From Pseudoclavibacter triregionum (GTDB lineage Bacteria > Actinomycetota > Actinomycetes > Actinomycetales > Microbacteriaceae): a stretch of DNA of 64,000 bases. Shown piece by piece: positions 43,304 to 52,090 of the stretch (positions within the stretch are counted from its first letter, which is position 1; every line of letters begins with the position of its first letter). The translations under genes were made by a program, and so were the position numbers. The DNA lies in assembly GCA_910822395.1 (NCBI GenBank), contig OU365335.1, positions 2,232,001-2,296,000 on the forward strand. The letters are read 5' to 3'. The notes under the pieces were generated by a model, which worked only from the letters and a program-made list of their open reading frames with translations, made no database searches and was not told the origin of the DNA.

Positions 43304-44176
43304 CTACGCCGTGATCCCGGTGAGCGTGACGACCGCCTCCGGGTTGAGCGGGGCGGCGTCGTAGCGGGCCACGACGCGGATCGCCTGCTGGTCGAAGTCG
43401 GCGTAGCGCTCCGTGAGCACCTTCACCGACGGCGCCATGTCGCGGGCGACGGCGATCTGCGAGAAGTCGACGAGCGCGGCGCGACCCGACGGCGTCTGGC
43501 CGGTCGTGTCGGGGATGCGGGCCGTCACCGTGACCGGGGCGCCGAAGAGGCGGAACACGCCGTCCTGCGTCGGGTCCGGCTGCAGCTGGTAGCGGTTCTG
43601 GCCGTCCTTCACCTTGCGGAGCGCGGTGAACTCGCGCGGCGTCATGATCCAGCGGAGCCCGCTCATGTTGACGTTCGCGGCGAGCGCCTTGCCCCAGGCG
43701 TCGAGGAGGTGGTCGAGGGTGAGCGCGCCGTCCACCTTCACGTTCTGGACGCCCGAGTAGGCGAAGAGGCCCTTCGGGGTCGTGATGCCGTCGCCGCCCG
43801 CGGAGAGGAGCTGCGCGTCGATCTTGTTCGCCACGTCGGTGACGAGCCGGTCGCGCAGGACTGCGTCGAGGGCGACGACCGACTGACGCGCCAGCTCGTT
43901 CGAGTAGCGCGTGATCACCTTCACCGACTTCATGGTCGACGGGAGGAGCGTGATCTCGTCGAAGTCGACGTCCTTCTCGGTGATCTGCTCGTTCTCGCCA
44001 ATCCAGTCGGGATTCGTGGCGGCGCCCATCTTCGGGATGCGCACCTGGGAGCCGTCCGTGTCGAAGATGCGAGGGCCGGCCGAGAGGAACACCGACTTGT
44101 CGGTGAGCGGCTGGACGAGGATGTTCTGGACCTGCTCGCGCGTAAGTTCGGGAGCGGTCTGCGTGGAAGCGGTCAT
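43304..44176 (-). CDS. Phage major capsid protein (HK97-like)
   Basis: 290 residues. The sequence starts with a helical N-arm (TREQVQNILVQPLTDKSVFL), then GSQVRIPKMGAATNPDWIGE, KVITRYSNELARQSVVALDA and VDFSQIAVARDMAPSVKVLT, the pattern of short HK97-fold capsids from actinophages that use a separate scaffold instead of an N-terminal delta domain. It is preceded by the scaffold gene and followed by the connector genes, all minus strand. Confidence 0.9.
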   Translation of the reverse strand: MTASTQTAPELTREQVQNILVQPLTDKSVFLSAGPRIFDTDGSQVRIPKMGAATNPDWIGENEQITEKDVDFDEITLLPSTMKSVKVITRYSNELARQSVVALDAVLRDRLVTDVANKIDAQLLSAGGDGITTPKGLFAYSGVQNVKVDGALTLDHLLDAWGKALAANVNMSGLRWIMTPREFTALRKVKDGQNRYQLQPDPTQDGVFRLFGAPVTVTARIPDTTGQTPSGRAALVDFSQIAVARDMAPSVKVLTERYADFDQQAIRVVARYDAAPLNPEAVVTLTGITA

Positions 44177-44283
44177 TGATTTCTCCAGACGTGAGATGGG
44201 TGAATGTCACGCTGGCCGCCAGGACCACGACGAAAGGGGCAGGACACCAGGCCCTACCCCTTCATCGTATACCCCTGGGGGTA

Positions 44284-44454
44284 TTACTTCACGGAGACGT
44301 CCCCTCCGTGCGACTGGTTCGGGTATTCCACCCAGGCGTACGCCTCGGCGAGCGCCCGAATGTCCGAGGCCGCCTTCATCACCGGCACCTGCTCGATGAT
44401 CCGCTTCAGGATCGCGTCCTGGGCCTCTCGGTGGAGGTTCTTCTCTTCGCTCAT
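44284..44454 (-). CDS. Small phage structural-operon protein
   Basis: 56 residues, MSEEKNLHREAQDAILKRII and then EQVPVMKAASDIRALAEAYA, ending SVK. Fully helical and charged. GGGAG stands six bases before the ATG at 44454 and it fills the gap between scaffold and capsid, so it is very probably real although short. Comparable small genes sit at this point in many actinophage head operons; its role is unknown. Confidence 0.72.
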   Translation of the reverse strand: MSEEKNLHREAQDAILKRIIEQVPVMKAASDIRALAEAYAWVEYPNQSHGGDVSVK

Positions 44455-44465
44455 GTTCTTCTCCC

Positions 44466-44957
44466 TTAGTTCGCTGCAGCGCGGAGGATTCCCGCGAGGT
44501 TGACCGTAGACGGAACCACCGACATTCCCTGCCCGATGTCCCCCGAGGGGAGCCGGGAAGCGAGGTGCGGCTTGCGGGCGAGGAGATCCTGGACCGCCTC
44601 CGCGAGCGCCGTCTCGTCCTCCAGGTGGGCTTCGTCGAACGGCAGGTCGGTCGGGTCCGCGAGCTTCCCCGTCGCGGCGACGAGAGCCGTGTGGAGCCGC
44701 TGCGCGTACTCGTCGACGCGGCCGGCGCGCTGCCGGTACTTCGCGTTCTCGTCGCGCAGCTTCTCGACGTACTCGCGCGGGAACACGTCCGGCTCAGGTG
44801 TCTCATCTGAGCCACCCGCCTCCGGCTCGGCAGGTGATGCAGATGCATCACCTCGCACGTCTGCACCGACCGTCTTCTCAAACTGTCCAATCTGGACAGT
44901 TGCCTCGGGCGGGTTACTCCCGGCGCCGGGAACCTTCTCGTCGATCTCGCTGTTCAT
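44466..44957 (-). CDS. Phage scaffolding protein
   Basis: 163 residues. An acidic, disordered N-terminus leads to VFPREYVEKLRDENAKYRQR and GRVDEYAQRLHTALV, a coiled-coil pattern seen in actinophage capsid scaffolds, and a C-terminal tail GMSVVPSTVNLAGILRAAAN that would contact capsid. It lies immediately before the capsid gene. No protease domain is present. Confidence 0.78.
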   Translation of the reverse strand: MNSEIDEKVPGAGSNPPEATVQIGQFEKTVGADVRGDASASPAEPEAGGSDETPEPDVFPREYVEKLRDENAKYRQRAGRVDEYAQRLHTALVAATGKLADPTDLPFDEAHLEDETALAEAVQDLLARKPHLASRLPSGDIGQGMSVVPSTVNLAGILRAAAN

Positions 44958-44960
44958 GAA

Positions 44961-45488
44961 CTACTTCTCCTTCTTGATAGGGACCGGGACGCACGTGCAT
45001 CCCTTGTGGTGGAACATTGGCGTGGACGCGGGCAGGGTGGCGCCCGCGAGGGACTGACAGATCTCGCACGCGCCAGGGCTCACCTTGCGCGTCCAGGCGT
45101 CGACGAGGTCGCTCTTCTCGATCCCCTCCGAGTAGGCGCGCGCCGCCGCCTGCAGCGGCTCAGACCGGCCCAGACGGGCGCCCCGCTCCCTTGTGAGGGT
45201 CGGGACCGCGAGGAGCGTCGCCGCCGCCACAGCGAGCCGCTCAACGTCACCCTCCGGCGGGACCAGGCCCAGCGTCGCGACCGGCTCCCCAGCCTGCAGC
45301 ATGAGCGTCGCCGCGAGCGACAAGTCCGCGAGCGCGACCGCCCGGCCGTTCGCCCTCGCGACGAGCGCCGCGATAACCGCCTTCGCCTCGTCGAACGTGA
45401 CCTTCTCCGCGAGGAAGTCGTCCACGACGACCGCCACCTGCTCGCCCGTCTCGTCCCCGAGCCTGCGGATCTCGTCCTGATAGGTCAC
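44961..45488 (-). CDS. MuF-like minor head protein
   Basis: 175 residues from a GTG that overlaps the portal stop. The C-terminus KVSPGACEICQSLAGATLPA then HHKGCTCVPVPI is the cysteine/histidine motif of the short MuF domain found in minor capsid proteins next to portals. The N-terminal helices fit the same family. No toxin domain is fused to it. Confidence 0.75.
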   Translation of the reverse strand: MTYQDEIRRLGDETGEQVAVVVDDFLAEKVTFDEAKAVIAALVARANGRAVALADLSLAATLMLQAGEPVATLGLVPPEGDVERLAVAAATLLAVPTLTRERGARLGRSEPLQAAARAYSEGIEKSDLVDAWTRKVSPGACEICQSLAGATLPASTPMFHHKGCTCVPVPIKKEK

Positions 45489-46813
45489 GACGCGATCCCC
45501 TGCAGGTCGACCCCGGCCGCGTCGAGAGCGTCCCCACGGCGAGCCCGGCGGACCCGGTCGACCTGCGCCGGCGTCATGCCGAGCGTGTCCTCGAGGACGA
45601 CCGACAGGGGCACGCCGACGCCGACGAGCTTCGCGGCCGCGTCCGCCGCCTGCGCCGGGGTCCGAGTCTCGGGCGAGGCCCAGACGGTCTCCACGTCGAG
45701 GGAGCGAGGATCCGACCCGTCCCGGACCGCGATCATCAGCCGGGCGACGTCCGCCCAAGCCGTTCCGAACGTGCGGTGGAGTGCGTAGGCGCGGGCCACG
45801 AGCGACGCTTCCGCCGACCGGATCGCGTCCGCCGACGTCGGCTGGTCACCGTGCAGGCCGAGGTAGTGAGGCGGGAGGCCAGTGAGGGCGCCGATCTGCT
45901 GCGTGATGAGCGCGGCCGCGTCCGCGTACCCGTCGAGCCGGGCCGCGTCGAACTGGCCGAACTTCGTCTCCGGCGCCTCCGACTGCCAGACGTCATCCAG
46001 CGCAGCTGAGAACGGCTTCACCGGGTTCCCGTCCTCGTCCTCCACGATCTCCAGGCCGGTCGCCCAGCGGCGCGGGCGGGCGTAGAACTCCGAGGTGACG
46101 AGCAAGTCGCTCATGAGCTTGTTGAGCGCGTCGGTGAGGTCGAGGATGTCGCTCATCTCCGAGACGCCGTCGACGTCGAGGAGCCGGCCCCGGTTCACGA
46201 TCGGCACGACCGGGACGACGCCGAGCGGGTTCGGGATGACCTCCACCGTGTTCCAGCCCGTCGGCGGCATCGCGGCCGGGTCGACCGCGTTCGCCTCGGA
46301 CACGAGCCGCGTGATCCGGTCGCGCTCGTAGAGGACCGCGTGGCCCTTGCCGTCCTGGATCCAGCGCTTCAGGGCGGCCGTCACCTCCCGCGTCGCCGGA
46401 TCGCGGTCGACGGCCACCTGCAGCGGCGACTCGACCGTGATGACGGGGCCGCCCGAGCCTGCCCACACGATGACGAAGGAGCGGCCGTAGACGAGCGCGT
46501 CGGTGTGCGCCTGCGCCGCAGCGTCCTCCATCCCGTTCCGCCGCCAGATGCGCCACAGATCGCCGTCCGGGGCCGCCTCCGGATCGTCCCGGCGGAACCC
46601 GGTCACGCGGAGCCGTTCCGCAAGCGATTCCACGGCCAGGCGGGGGAAGTTGACCGCCAGCATCCGCAGCCGGTCTCCCAGCGCCTCACGAGACGCCGGC
46701 GCCAGAAACGCGGCCGGCTGCTCCCCCTGCCAGTACCCGTCGAGCCGCACGAGCTGCGGATACGTCATATCGAGCTTGTCGCTGAGCGACTTGATCATGT
46801 CGAACTTGTTCAT
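45485..46813 (-). CDS. Phage portal protein (SPP1 gp6-like)
   Basis: 442 residues from ATG 46813. MNKFDMIKSLSDKLDMTYPQ, YWQGEQPAAFLAPASRE, then NGMEDAAAQAHTDALVYGRS and the stem/crown region SDILDLTDALNKLMSDLLVT are typical of actinophage portals. It forms the dodecameric DNA gate at the capsid vertex. ATGA overlap with terL on the upstream side and GTGA with the MuF-like gene downstream. Confidence 0.9.
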   Translation of the reverse strand: MNKFDMIKSLSDKLDMTYPQLVRLDGYWQGEQPAAFLAPASREALGDRLRMLAVNFPRLAVESLAERLRVTGFRRDDPEAAPDGDLWRIWRRNGMEDAAAQAHTDALVYGRSFVIVWAGSGGPVITVESPLQVAVDRDPATREVTAALKRWIQDGKGHAVLYERDRITRLVSEANAVDPAAMPPTGWNTVEVIPNPLGVVPVVPIVNRGRLLDVDGVSEMSDILDLTDALNKLMSDLLVTSEFYARPRRWATGLEIVEDEDGNPVKPFSAALDDVWQSEAPETKFGQFDAARLDGYADAAALITQQIGALTGLPPHYLGLHGDQPTSADAIRSAEASLVARAYALHRTFGTAWADVARLMIAVRDGSDPRSLDVETVWASPETRTPAQAADAAAKLVGVGVPLSVVLEDTLGMTPAQVDRVRRARRGDALDAAGVDLQGIAS

Positions 46814-48273
46814 CGGAACGAAACTGCCCTTCTCTTCGATTTCTGGTTGGAGTGCCAAGCGGCACGGTCGAACGCCACAATCGCGGCGACGGCGGCGTCG
46901 ATCTTTCGAGGGGATCCCCGCTTGTCTTTCGTGACGAGATCGCCCATCGGCGTGGACTTCGCAACGCAATGCGCGATATGGGCCGAGAGCGTCGCGTTAC
47001 CGTCGTGCGTCAATTCCTGCGTCATGACGGCCTGATAGAGCCGATCCGTCGCGGGCGCCATGCGCTGCGCCGCAGCCGTATTCCACTCGACGACGCGCTT
47101 CTCCCCGTGCCGGTGCGCCCACGACTCGATCTCGGAGCGCCACCCCCACGGGTCCGCCGCCAGCTCGAGGACGTCCCAGCGATCGAACGCAGCCGCCACA
47201 ACCTGATCCACCTGGGCTCGAGGAACGCGCCAGCCACGGTCGCCAGGGTTCGCCCACACATCCACGACGAAGACGTGCGGGTCCGGGCCGACCGTGCAGC
47301 CGACGAGCGCCGTCGAGTCACCCGACGCGGACCCGTCGAACGCGAGCACGACCCGCTCCCCGTCCACGACCCGGCCAGGATCCGCGCACGCATCCCACGA
47401 CCCCCACGGGAGCCACGACTCCGACTGGCCCGTCCACTGGCCCAGCCGATACCGACGGAACGAGGGCTCGCGCGTCGTCTTCATCGTCGCCCGAAGCGCG
47501 TCGCGGAAGAGGAAGTCGTCGAGCGCGGGATTCGCGATCTTCCACGCCTTCTCGTCATCCAGCGCGCACCCGTCCGGAGCCGCGTACTCCTTGAAGAAGA
47601 AGCTCTTGTCCGAACCCTCCCGGCCGTACTCGACGAGCTTCCACATGATGCTCTCGGGCGTGTCAGCCGGCGTCGAGATCGCCAGCGTCAGCGACCGCTC
47701 CCGCTTCCCCGCCGCCGAAGTGACCGCCTCCCAGACCGGCTCAGTGACGACGTGCAGCTCGTCCACGATCATGAGCGTCGGATCCCAGCCCTGCAGCGCG
47801 CCCGGCTCCGCGGGCAGGGTCCGAAGCTCCGACGCCGTGTTCGGGACGACGATCCGGTCGGAGTAGATCTGCGACTGCTCCGCCAGCCGCGGCTCCAGCT
47901 CGATCATCCGCTTCACGGCCTTGAAGACGTGGCCGGCCTGACGCTCGTCCGACGCGACGATGAGCACCTGCGCGCCCTCCACCTCGTCAGCGAACAAGCC
48001 GTAGGCGCCGAGGACCGCCGCGAGCGCCGTCTTCCCGTTGCCGCGCGGCAGGCTGAGGAGGCCCTGGCGAGGTCGGAGGCCGCGCATCGGGTAGAGCTGC
48101 TTCACGATGTCGAGCTGCCACTTCCGCAGGCGGAAAGGCTCCCCCGCGCCAGCCCCCTTCGGCACCCGCAAGAACTCCTTCGCGAAGGCGTCCACTCGGC
48201 GCCAGCCGACCGGCCCCAGCGGCGACAGGTCCAGCGGGGGCGCCGTGATCTGCGCCTTCGGCCCCGCCTTCAC
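46810..48273 (-). CDS. terL: Terminase large subunit
   Basis: 487 residues. ATPase: LLSLPRGNGKTALAAV (Walker A-like, about residue 73-88) and PTLMIVDELHVV (Walker B). Nuclease: AFDGSASGDSTALVG (first acidic cluster, about 315) and KRGSPRKIDAAVAAIVAFDR near the C-terminus. GGAGG is six bases before the GTG at 48273. Packages DNA into procapsids. No small terminase gene is recognisable upstream; an HNH nuclease gene occupies that place. Confidence 0.92.
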   Translation of the reverse strand: MKAGPKAQITAPPLDLSPLGPVGWRRVDAFAKEFLRVPKGAGAGEPFRLRKWQLDIVKQLYPMRGLRPRQGLLSLPRGNGKTALAAVLGAYGLFADEVEGAQVLIVASDERQAGHVFKAVKRMIELEPRLAEQSQIYSDRIVVPNTASELRTLPAEPGALQGWDPTLMIVDELHVVTEPVWEAVTSAAGKRERSLTLAISTPADTPESIMWKLVEYGREGSDKSFFFKEYAAPDGCALDDEKAWKIANPALDDFLFRDALRATMKTTREPSFRRYRLGQWTGQSESWLPWGSWDACADPGRVVDGERVVLAFDGSASGDSTALVGCTVGPDPHVFVVDVWANPGDRGWRVPRAQVDQVVAAAFDRWDVLELAADPWGWRSEIESWAHRHGEKRVVEWNTAAAQRMAPATDRLYQAVMTQELTHDGNATLSAHIAHCVAKSTPMGDLVTKDKRGSPRKIDAAVAAIVAFDRAAWHSNQKSKRRAVSFR

Positions 48274-48662
48274 CGTATGCCTCCGCGGGTGTGAGTCCGA
48301 CAGTTTGACTGCCGCCGCGGCTCGGGAGCGGCGGCGTGAGGGTCATCCCCCGTGGGTCGTGCGCGGCCGCGGCGTGCGTTGCAGCTGCGGCAGACGACGT
48401 CGACGTCGCGGAGGCGGATCGGCTTGCCCTGATGGCGGCGGATCCATGCCTGCTCGCTGTGGTCGCAGGTGAGGTCGTCGGTCGTGCCGCAGTCGGTGCA
48501 CCAGGGCTGGAGGCGGCGGGCGCGCTCGGAGAGGAGTCGCCAGGTCTGGTCGTATCCGCGCGCGTTTGAGTTGAGCTTGTGCGGCGTCGACGGAAGCTGA
48601 TGCTCGTCGCAGCGCGAGCGCTCGCTCGGCTCGCCGCATTCGATGCAGGGCTTGAACGTCAT
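48270..48662 (-). CDS. HNH endonuclease
   Basis: 130 residues from ATG 48662. CIECGEP at the start and CTDCGTTDDLTCDHS with DVVCRSCNARRG form two zinc knuckles around the HNH active site. HNH proteins of this type are encoded next to terL in cos-type phages and help terminase cut DNA, so this implies cohesive-end packaging. A GTG two codons upstream (48668) is an alternative start. Confidence 0.87.
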   Translation of the reverse strand: MTFKPCIECGEPSERSRCDEHQLPSTPHKLNSNARGYDQTWRLLSERARRLQPWCTDCGTTDDLTCDHSEQAWIRRHQGKPIRLRDVDVVCRSCNARRGRARPTGDDPHAAAPEPRRQSNCRTHTRGGIR

Positions 48663-48695
48663 GCTCACCTTCTTGGTTCTGTCGTGGGTGTTGGA

Positions 48696-48801
48696 AGTGT
48701 CAGGAGTGTCAGGTCGAGGCGACGTGATCAGTCGTCGTCTCGGCTCGGGAACAGGAGGATGTCGGCCTCGTTCCTGTCACTTCTGACACTTCTGACAGGG
48801 G
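48696..48801. repeat. Iterated TGACACTYC motif
   Basis: Two tandem copies of the complement at 48696-48713, and three imperfect copies at 48773-48798. The second block with its flanks, through GACAGGGG and GTAG, resembles 42556-42593 over nearly 40 bases. Confidence 0.7.
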
Positions 48802-49786
48802 CGTAGAGGCCGCGGCTGAGGCGGGCCAGTCGGTTGCTCGAGTAGGCGCGGGAGAGGAGGGTGTCGACGTTCTCGACGTCGGGGAGGAGGGTCTTCACGT
48901 CCTTGGTGCGGATCCCCTGGGGGTGCCTGTCGACGACTTCGATGACCCGGGCCATCTGGTCCCCTACTCCGGCGGTGGCCCGGGCGGCCTGGACGGCGCG
49001 GGCGGCGTCCTCCAGGGACTCGCCGGCGAGGGCCCAGCGGCCGTCGTCGTGGAACTCGAGCTGATACTCGCCCTCGGCGGCGTCGCGGGAGGTGACGGAC
49101 AGGGTCGCGGTCTGGTCGCCGCGCTCTCGGCGGATGACGATGATCGTGTCGGCGGCGCCGGCGATGCCCTGCGTGCCGCTGACGGCGTCGAGGAAGTCGC
49201 TGCCGAGCTGCTTGCGGGTGTGATGGACGACGATGAGGGATGCGCCGGGGACGGCGTCGGCGGTGGCCTTCAGGCTGGCGAGGAACTTGTAGTCGGCGGC
49301 GTACTGGGTCTCGTTGCCGGCGGCGGCGTCCTGGATGCGGCCGAGGGTGTCGATGATCGCGACGGGCGCCTGCGACTTGTTCTTCGTGAAGAATGCCGTG
49401 AGCACCTTGCGGGGGTCGTCTCCGTTGAGGTCGACGATGAAGTGCAGCTTGTCGCTGATCTCGTCGGGGTTGAGGCTGCGGAGACGGTCCTGGAGGCGGC
49501 GCTGGCCGTCTTCGAGGGCGAGGTAGAGGACGGGGCGCGCCTTGCCGGTGGGGATGGCGCCGAACGCGGCGGTGCCGGTGGAGACGGCGCAGCCGAGGCC
49601 GAGGCTCATCCAGGACTTGCCGATCTTGGGGGCGGCGACGAGCATCGTGAGGCCCTCGGGGATGACGCCGGGGACGACGTACTGGACGGGGGCGAAGTGC
49701 TGCTCCATGAGCCAGGCGGCGTTGAACGGCTTGGCCTTGAGGGGCGTGTCTTCACTGCAGGGCGGGAGGTTGACGACCTCAGTCAT
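48728..49786 (-). CDS. RepA-like AAA ATPase
   Basis: 352 residues. RecA-fold ATPase of the AAA_25/RepA helicase type: MLVAAPKIGKSWMSLGLG (Walker A, about 48-65), VLYLALEDGQRRLQDRLR, APVAIIDTLGRIQDAA (Walker B, about 140) and SLIVVHHTRK. A winged-helix-like C-terminal region follows (VIEVVDRHPQGIRTKDVKTL). Such proteins are replicative helicases of plasmids, phages and satellites, so it probably drives element replication after excision. The extreme C-terminus is encoded by the iterated repeat. Confidence 0.83.
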   Translation of the reverse strand: MTEVVNLPPCSEDTPLKAKPFNAAWLMEQHFAPVQYVVPGVIPEGLTMLVAAPKIGKSWMSLGLGCAVSTGTAAFGAIPTGKARPVLYLALEDGQRRLQDRLRSLNPDEISDKLHFIVDLNGDDPRKVLTAFFTKNKSQAPVAIIDTLGRIQDAAAGNETQYAADYKFLASLKATADAVPGASLIVVHHTRKQLGSDFLDAVSGTQGIAGAADTIIVIRRERGDQTATLSVTSRDAAEGEYQLEFHDDGRWALAGESLEDAARAVQAARATAGVGDQMARVIEVVDRHPQGIRTKDVKTLLPDVENVDTLLSRAYSSNRLARLSRGLYAPVRSVRSDRNEADILLFPSRDDD

Positions 49787-50040
49787 CAGATCGCCTTGTC
49801 GTAGGCGTGCGCCCAGCGGTTGACGTCTTCCGCGCGGCCCGTGAAGTGGATGCGGACGTGCGCCGCGTAGTTCTTCACGTACCAGAGCGCGGTGTAGAGG
49901 ACGGGCTGGCCTGCGCCGAGCATGACCGTGAGGCGGGCGCCGGCGGGGGTGCTGTCGGCGGTCGCTCGGAGGTCGAAGTCGGGATTCGTGGACTTGCTGA
50001 GATCGAAGTAGGTGCTCCGGGTGCAGGCGGCGTCCTTCAC
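49786..50040 (-). CDS. Hypothetical protein of the element
   Basis: 84 residues from a GTG; stop and start overlap both neighbours (excisionase and AAA ATPase), confirming the frame. TALWYVKNYAAHVRIHFTGR and EDVNRWAHAYDKAI look like a small folded domain; I do not recognise it. Confidence 0.65.
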   Translation of the reverse strand: MKDAACTRSTYFDLSKSTNPDFDLRATADSTPAGARLTVMLGAGQPVLYTALWYVKNYAAHVRIHFTGRAEDVNRWAHAYDKAI

Positions 50041-50219
50041 TTGGCCCCCTCACCGACGAGGGCCGCGATGAACCGCTTGAGCTCCGCATCCGCGATGTAG
50101 CTGCGGCGGCCGACCTTCGTGACCTTGAGCTCGCCTGCCGCGATGAAGTTGTAGAGGGTCGAGCGACTGAGGCCGGAGATCTTCACTGCCTCGGGGATGG
50201 GGTGGAGGAGTCGGTCCAT
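50037..50219 (-). CDS. xis: Excisionase / AlpA-type HTH protein
   Basis: 60 residues from ATG 50219, with GGAAGG just upstream. HPIPEAVKISGLSRSTLYNF and IAAGELKVTKVGRRSYI is the winged MerR-like HTH_17 fold of excisionases and AlpA activators. First gene of the leftward operon, divergent from the repressor; it would help excision and may activate the operon. Confidence 0.85.
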   Translation of the reverse strand: MDRLLHPIPEAVKISGLSRSTLYNFIAAGELKVTKVGRRSYIADAELKRFIAALVGEGAK

Positions 50220-50285
50220 GTGCCTTCCGTTCCGATTCGGGTAGACGCTGTTGCGCGTTGGAATACAACGATGGACGACTGGGGA

Positions 50286-50332
50286 TTGCGTCGTCAAACC
50301 CAAACGCCTAGACTTCATTCCGTATAGGAATG
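50286..50332 (+). promoter_or_regulatory. Repressor promoter with a palindromic operator
   Basis: TTGCGT (50286-50291), 17-base spacer, TAGACT (50309-50314), then CATTCC-GTATA-GGAATG (50316-50332) over the transcription start. In the other direction TTGTAT and TCTACC at 17-base spacing may drive the leftward operon. Confidence 0.6.
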
Positions 50333-50342
50333 GAGGTGCCGA

Positions 50343-50945
50343 GTGGCACGACTCAACAAGGGCCGCACCATCGCCGCAGAGGCGAACCTCGCGGACCGCA
50401 TCCGCATGGAGCGCGAAGCCCGGTCCCTAACCAACGAGGGACTCGCGAAGCTCATGACCGACGCCGGCTGCGCAATGCAGGGCAGTGCAATCTTCAAGAT
50501 CGAGAAGGGTGAGCCGCGCCGCAGGATCTCGGTCGACGAGCTGGTGGCGTTCGCCGCGGTGTTCGAGACCACCGTCGAGGATCTCTTGACGCCGGTCGAC
50601 CTGCTCAGGAAGGAACGGGCGAAGAAGGTCGTCGCGGACGTCGAGGCCGCACGAGAGAGGATGGTGGACGCGGCGGCCGCGCTCGTGGCGGCGTTCTCCG
50701 ATTTCTTCGATCTCGCCGGCTACGACCCTGAGCTGCGCGAGTACGCGGAGAACCACCTGTTCCCCGTAGAGGACGAGGTGGAGGACGAGTCACTGTTCAC
50801 CGTTGAGGTTGACGGCGAGCCCGTCGATGTGGACGAGTCGAAGATCAGGGAGACGTTCATGGCCTTCCAGCTCGCGATCATCGAGATGGCCGAGGGCGTG
50901 GAGAACCGCGTGATCGACGCGAACATGCGGAAGGCCGGCAAGTGA
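50343..50945 (+). CDS. XRE-family repressor of the element
   Basis: 200 residues from a GTG with GGAGG upstream. Helix-turn-helix at about 19-70 (REARSLTNEGLAKLMTDAGC, AIFKIEKGEPRRRISVDELV), then a long helical, acidic region without a LexA-type peptidase motif, so release from repression would not be by self-cleavage. It faces away from the structural operon and shares a control region with it; it is the likely master repressor, possibly antagonised by a helper-phage protein. Confidence 0.83.
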   Translation: MARLNKGRTIAAEANLADRIRMEREARSLTNEGLAKLMTDAGCAMQGSAIFKIEKGEPRRRISVDELVAFAAVFETTVEDLLTPVDLLRKERAKKVVADVEAARERMVDAAAALVAAFSDFFDLAGYDPELREYAENHLFPVEDEVEDESLFTVEVDGEPVDVDESKIRETFMAFQLAIIEMAEGVENRVIDANMRKAGK

Positions 50946-52090
50946 CGACTACGAAGCGCCGAGCGAACGGCGAGGGGTCGACGCCGACGCAGCGGAAGGA
51001 CGGGCGCTGGCAGGTCCACGTCCGCTACCGGGACACGTATGGCGTCAGCAAGCGCACGACCGCGTACGGCGCGACGCCGTCGGAGGCGACGGCGAACGCC
51101 AAGAAGATCCGCGACCGACTCGAGGAGGGCCTCCCCGCCCGCGACGCTCGCACGACCGTCGCCGCGTTCGCGTCCGCCTGGATCGACTCGGCGCTCGCGG
51201 CGAGCGACCGGAAGGAGACGACGAAGTCGCTCTACGAAACCGTCACGAAGAAGCACATCATGAACAAGAAGATCGGGACGGTCACGCTCGACGCTTTGAA
51301 GCCGTCGCACGTCGAAGCCTGGGTCGTGCAGCTCCGGAAGGACGGGCTCGCCGACTCGACCGTCCGCACCTGCTACACCGTGCTCCGCTCCATCCTTGAC
51401 ACCGCGGTGCGTGACGAGGCGCTCGCGAAGAACCCGGTCGCGGCGATCAAGCGGCCGACGGTCGCGCGGAAGGAAGCGGCGCACCTGACCACGCTGCAGG
51501 TCCGGCAGCTGCTCTCTGCCGCGTCGTCGTCGAGGTACGCGCCGCTCTTCGAGCTGCTCGTGAACACGGGCCTCCGTCGCGGTGAGGCCCTGGCCCTCAC
51601 CTGGCGCGACATCGATTTCGAGCGGTCAGTGATCCGCGTGCGCGGGACGCTCGCGAGGATCGACGGCGATCTCGTCGTCACCGACGCGAAGACGGAGAAG
51701 TCGAAGCGGTTCATCCACATGTCGCCGGCCGCTGAGCGGGTCTTCAAGGAGGTGCGCCTGCGTCAGAAGGAGGAGCGCCTGAAGGCTGGATCCGTCTGGG
51801 TCTCGACGAACTTCGTGTTCACGACTGAGACGGGCGAGCCCTGCGATCCCCGGAACGCGCTGCGCGCGCTGCAGGCGGCCGCGAAGAAGGCAGGCCTCGA
51901 GGGGATCGGGCTCCACACGCTGCGGCATTCGGCGGCGACGGTGATGATCGAGAACGGCGTCCCGCTGAAGATCGTCTCGGAGATCCTCGGGCACTCGTCA
52001 GTCGCGATCACGGGCGACGTGTACGGGCACGTCTCCCCCGAGGTCGCGGCGGATGCTCTCGACGCGCTCGGGACCGCGCTCGGCGCCTAA
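50942..52090 (+). CDS. int: Tyrosine integrase
   Basis: 382 residues. N-terminal arm-binding domain (NGEGSTPTQRKDGRWQVHVR, about 8-27), SAM-like core-binding domain (about 66-165) and a catalytic domain with Arg in TGLRRGEAL (about 210), HTLRHSAAT (His-x-x-Arg, about 326-330), a second His in LGHSS (about 349) and the nucleophile Tyr in DVYGHV (about 360). The GTG start overlaps the repressor stop. It lies next to the intact tRNA-Pro, as expected for an integrase using that site. Confidence 0.95.
   Translation: MTTTKRRANGEGSTPTQRKDGRWQVHVRYRDTYGVSKRTTAYGATPSEATANAKKIRDRLEEGLPARDARTTVAAFASAWIDSALAASDRKETTKSLYETVTKKHIMNKKIGTVTLDALKPSHVEAWVVQLRKDGLADSTVRTCYTVLRSILDTAVRDEALAKNPVAAIKRPTVARKEAAHLTTLQVRQLLSAASSSRYAPLFELLVNTGLRRGEALALTWRDIDFERSVIRVRGTLARIDGDLVVTDAKTEKSKRFIHMSPAAERVFKEVRLRQKEERLKAGSVWVSTNFVFTTETGEPCDPRNALRALQAAAKKAGLEGIGLHTLRHSAATVMIENGVPLKIVSEILGHSSVAITGDVYGHVSPEVAADALDALGTALGA

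Noticed and set aside
44269-44284. ATACCCC-TG-GGGGTAT palindrome resembling a copper operator
   Set aside because: It sits at the 3' end of a small head gene inside the structural operon, with no promoter near it; more likely chance or a local RNA hairpin.
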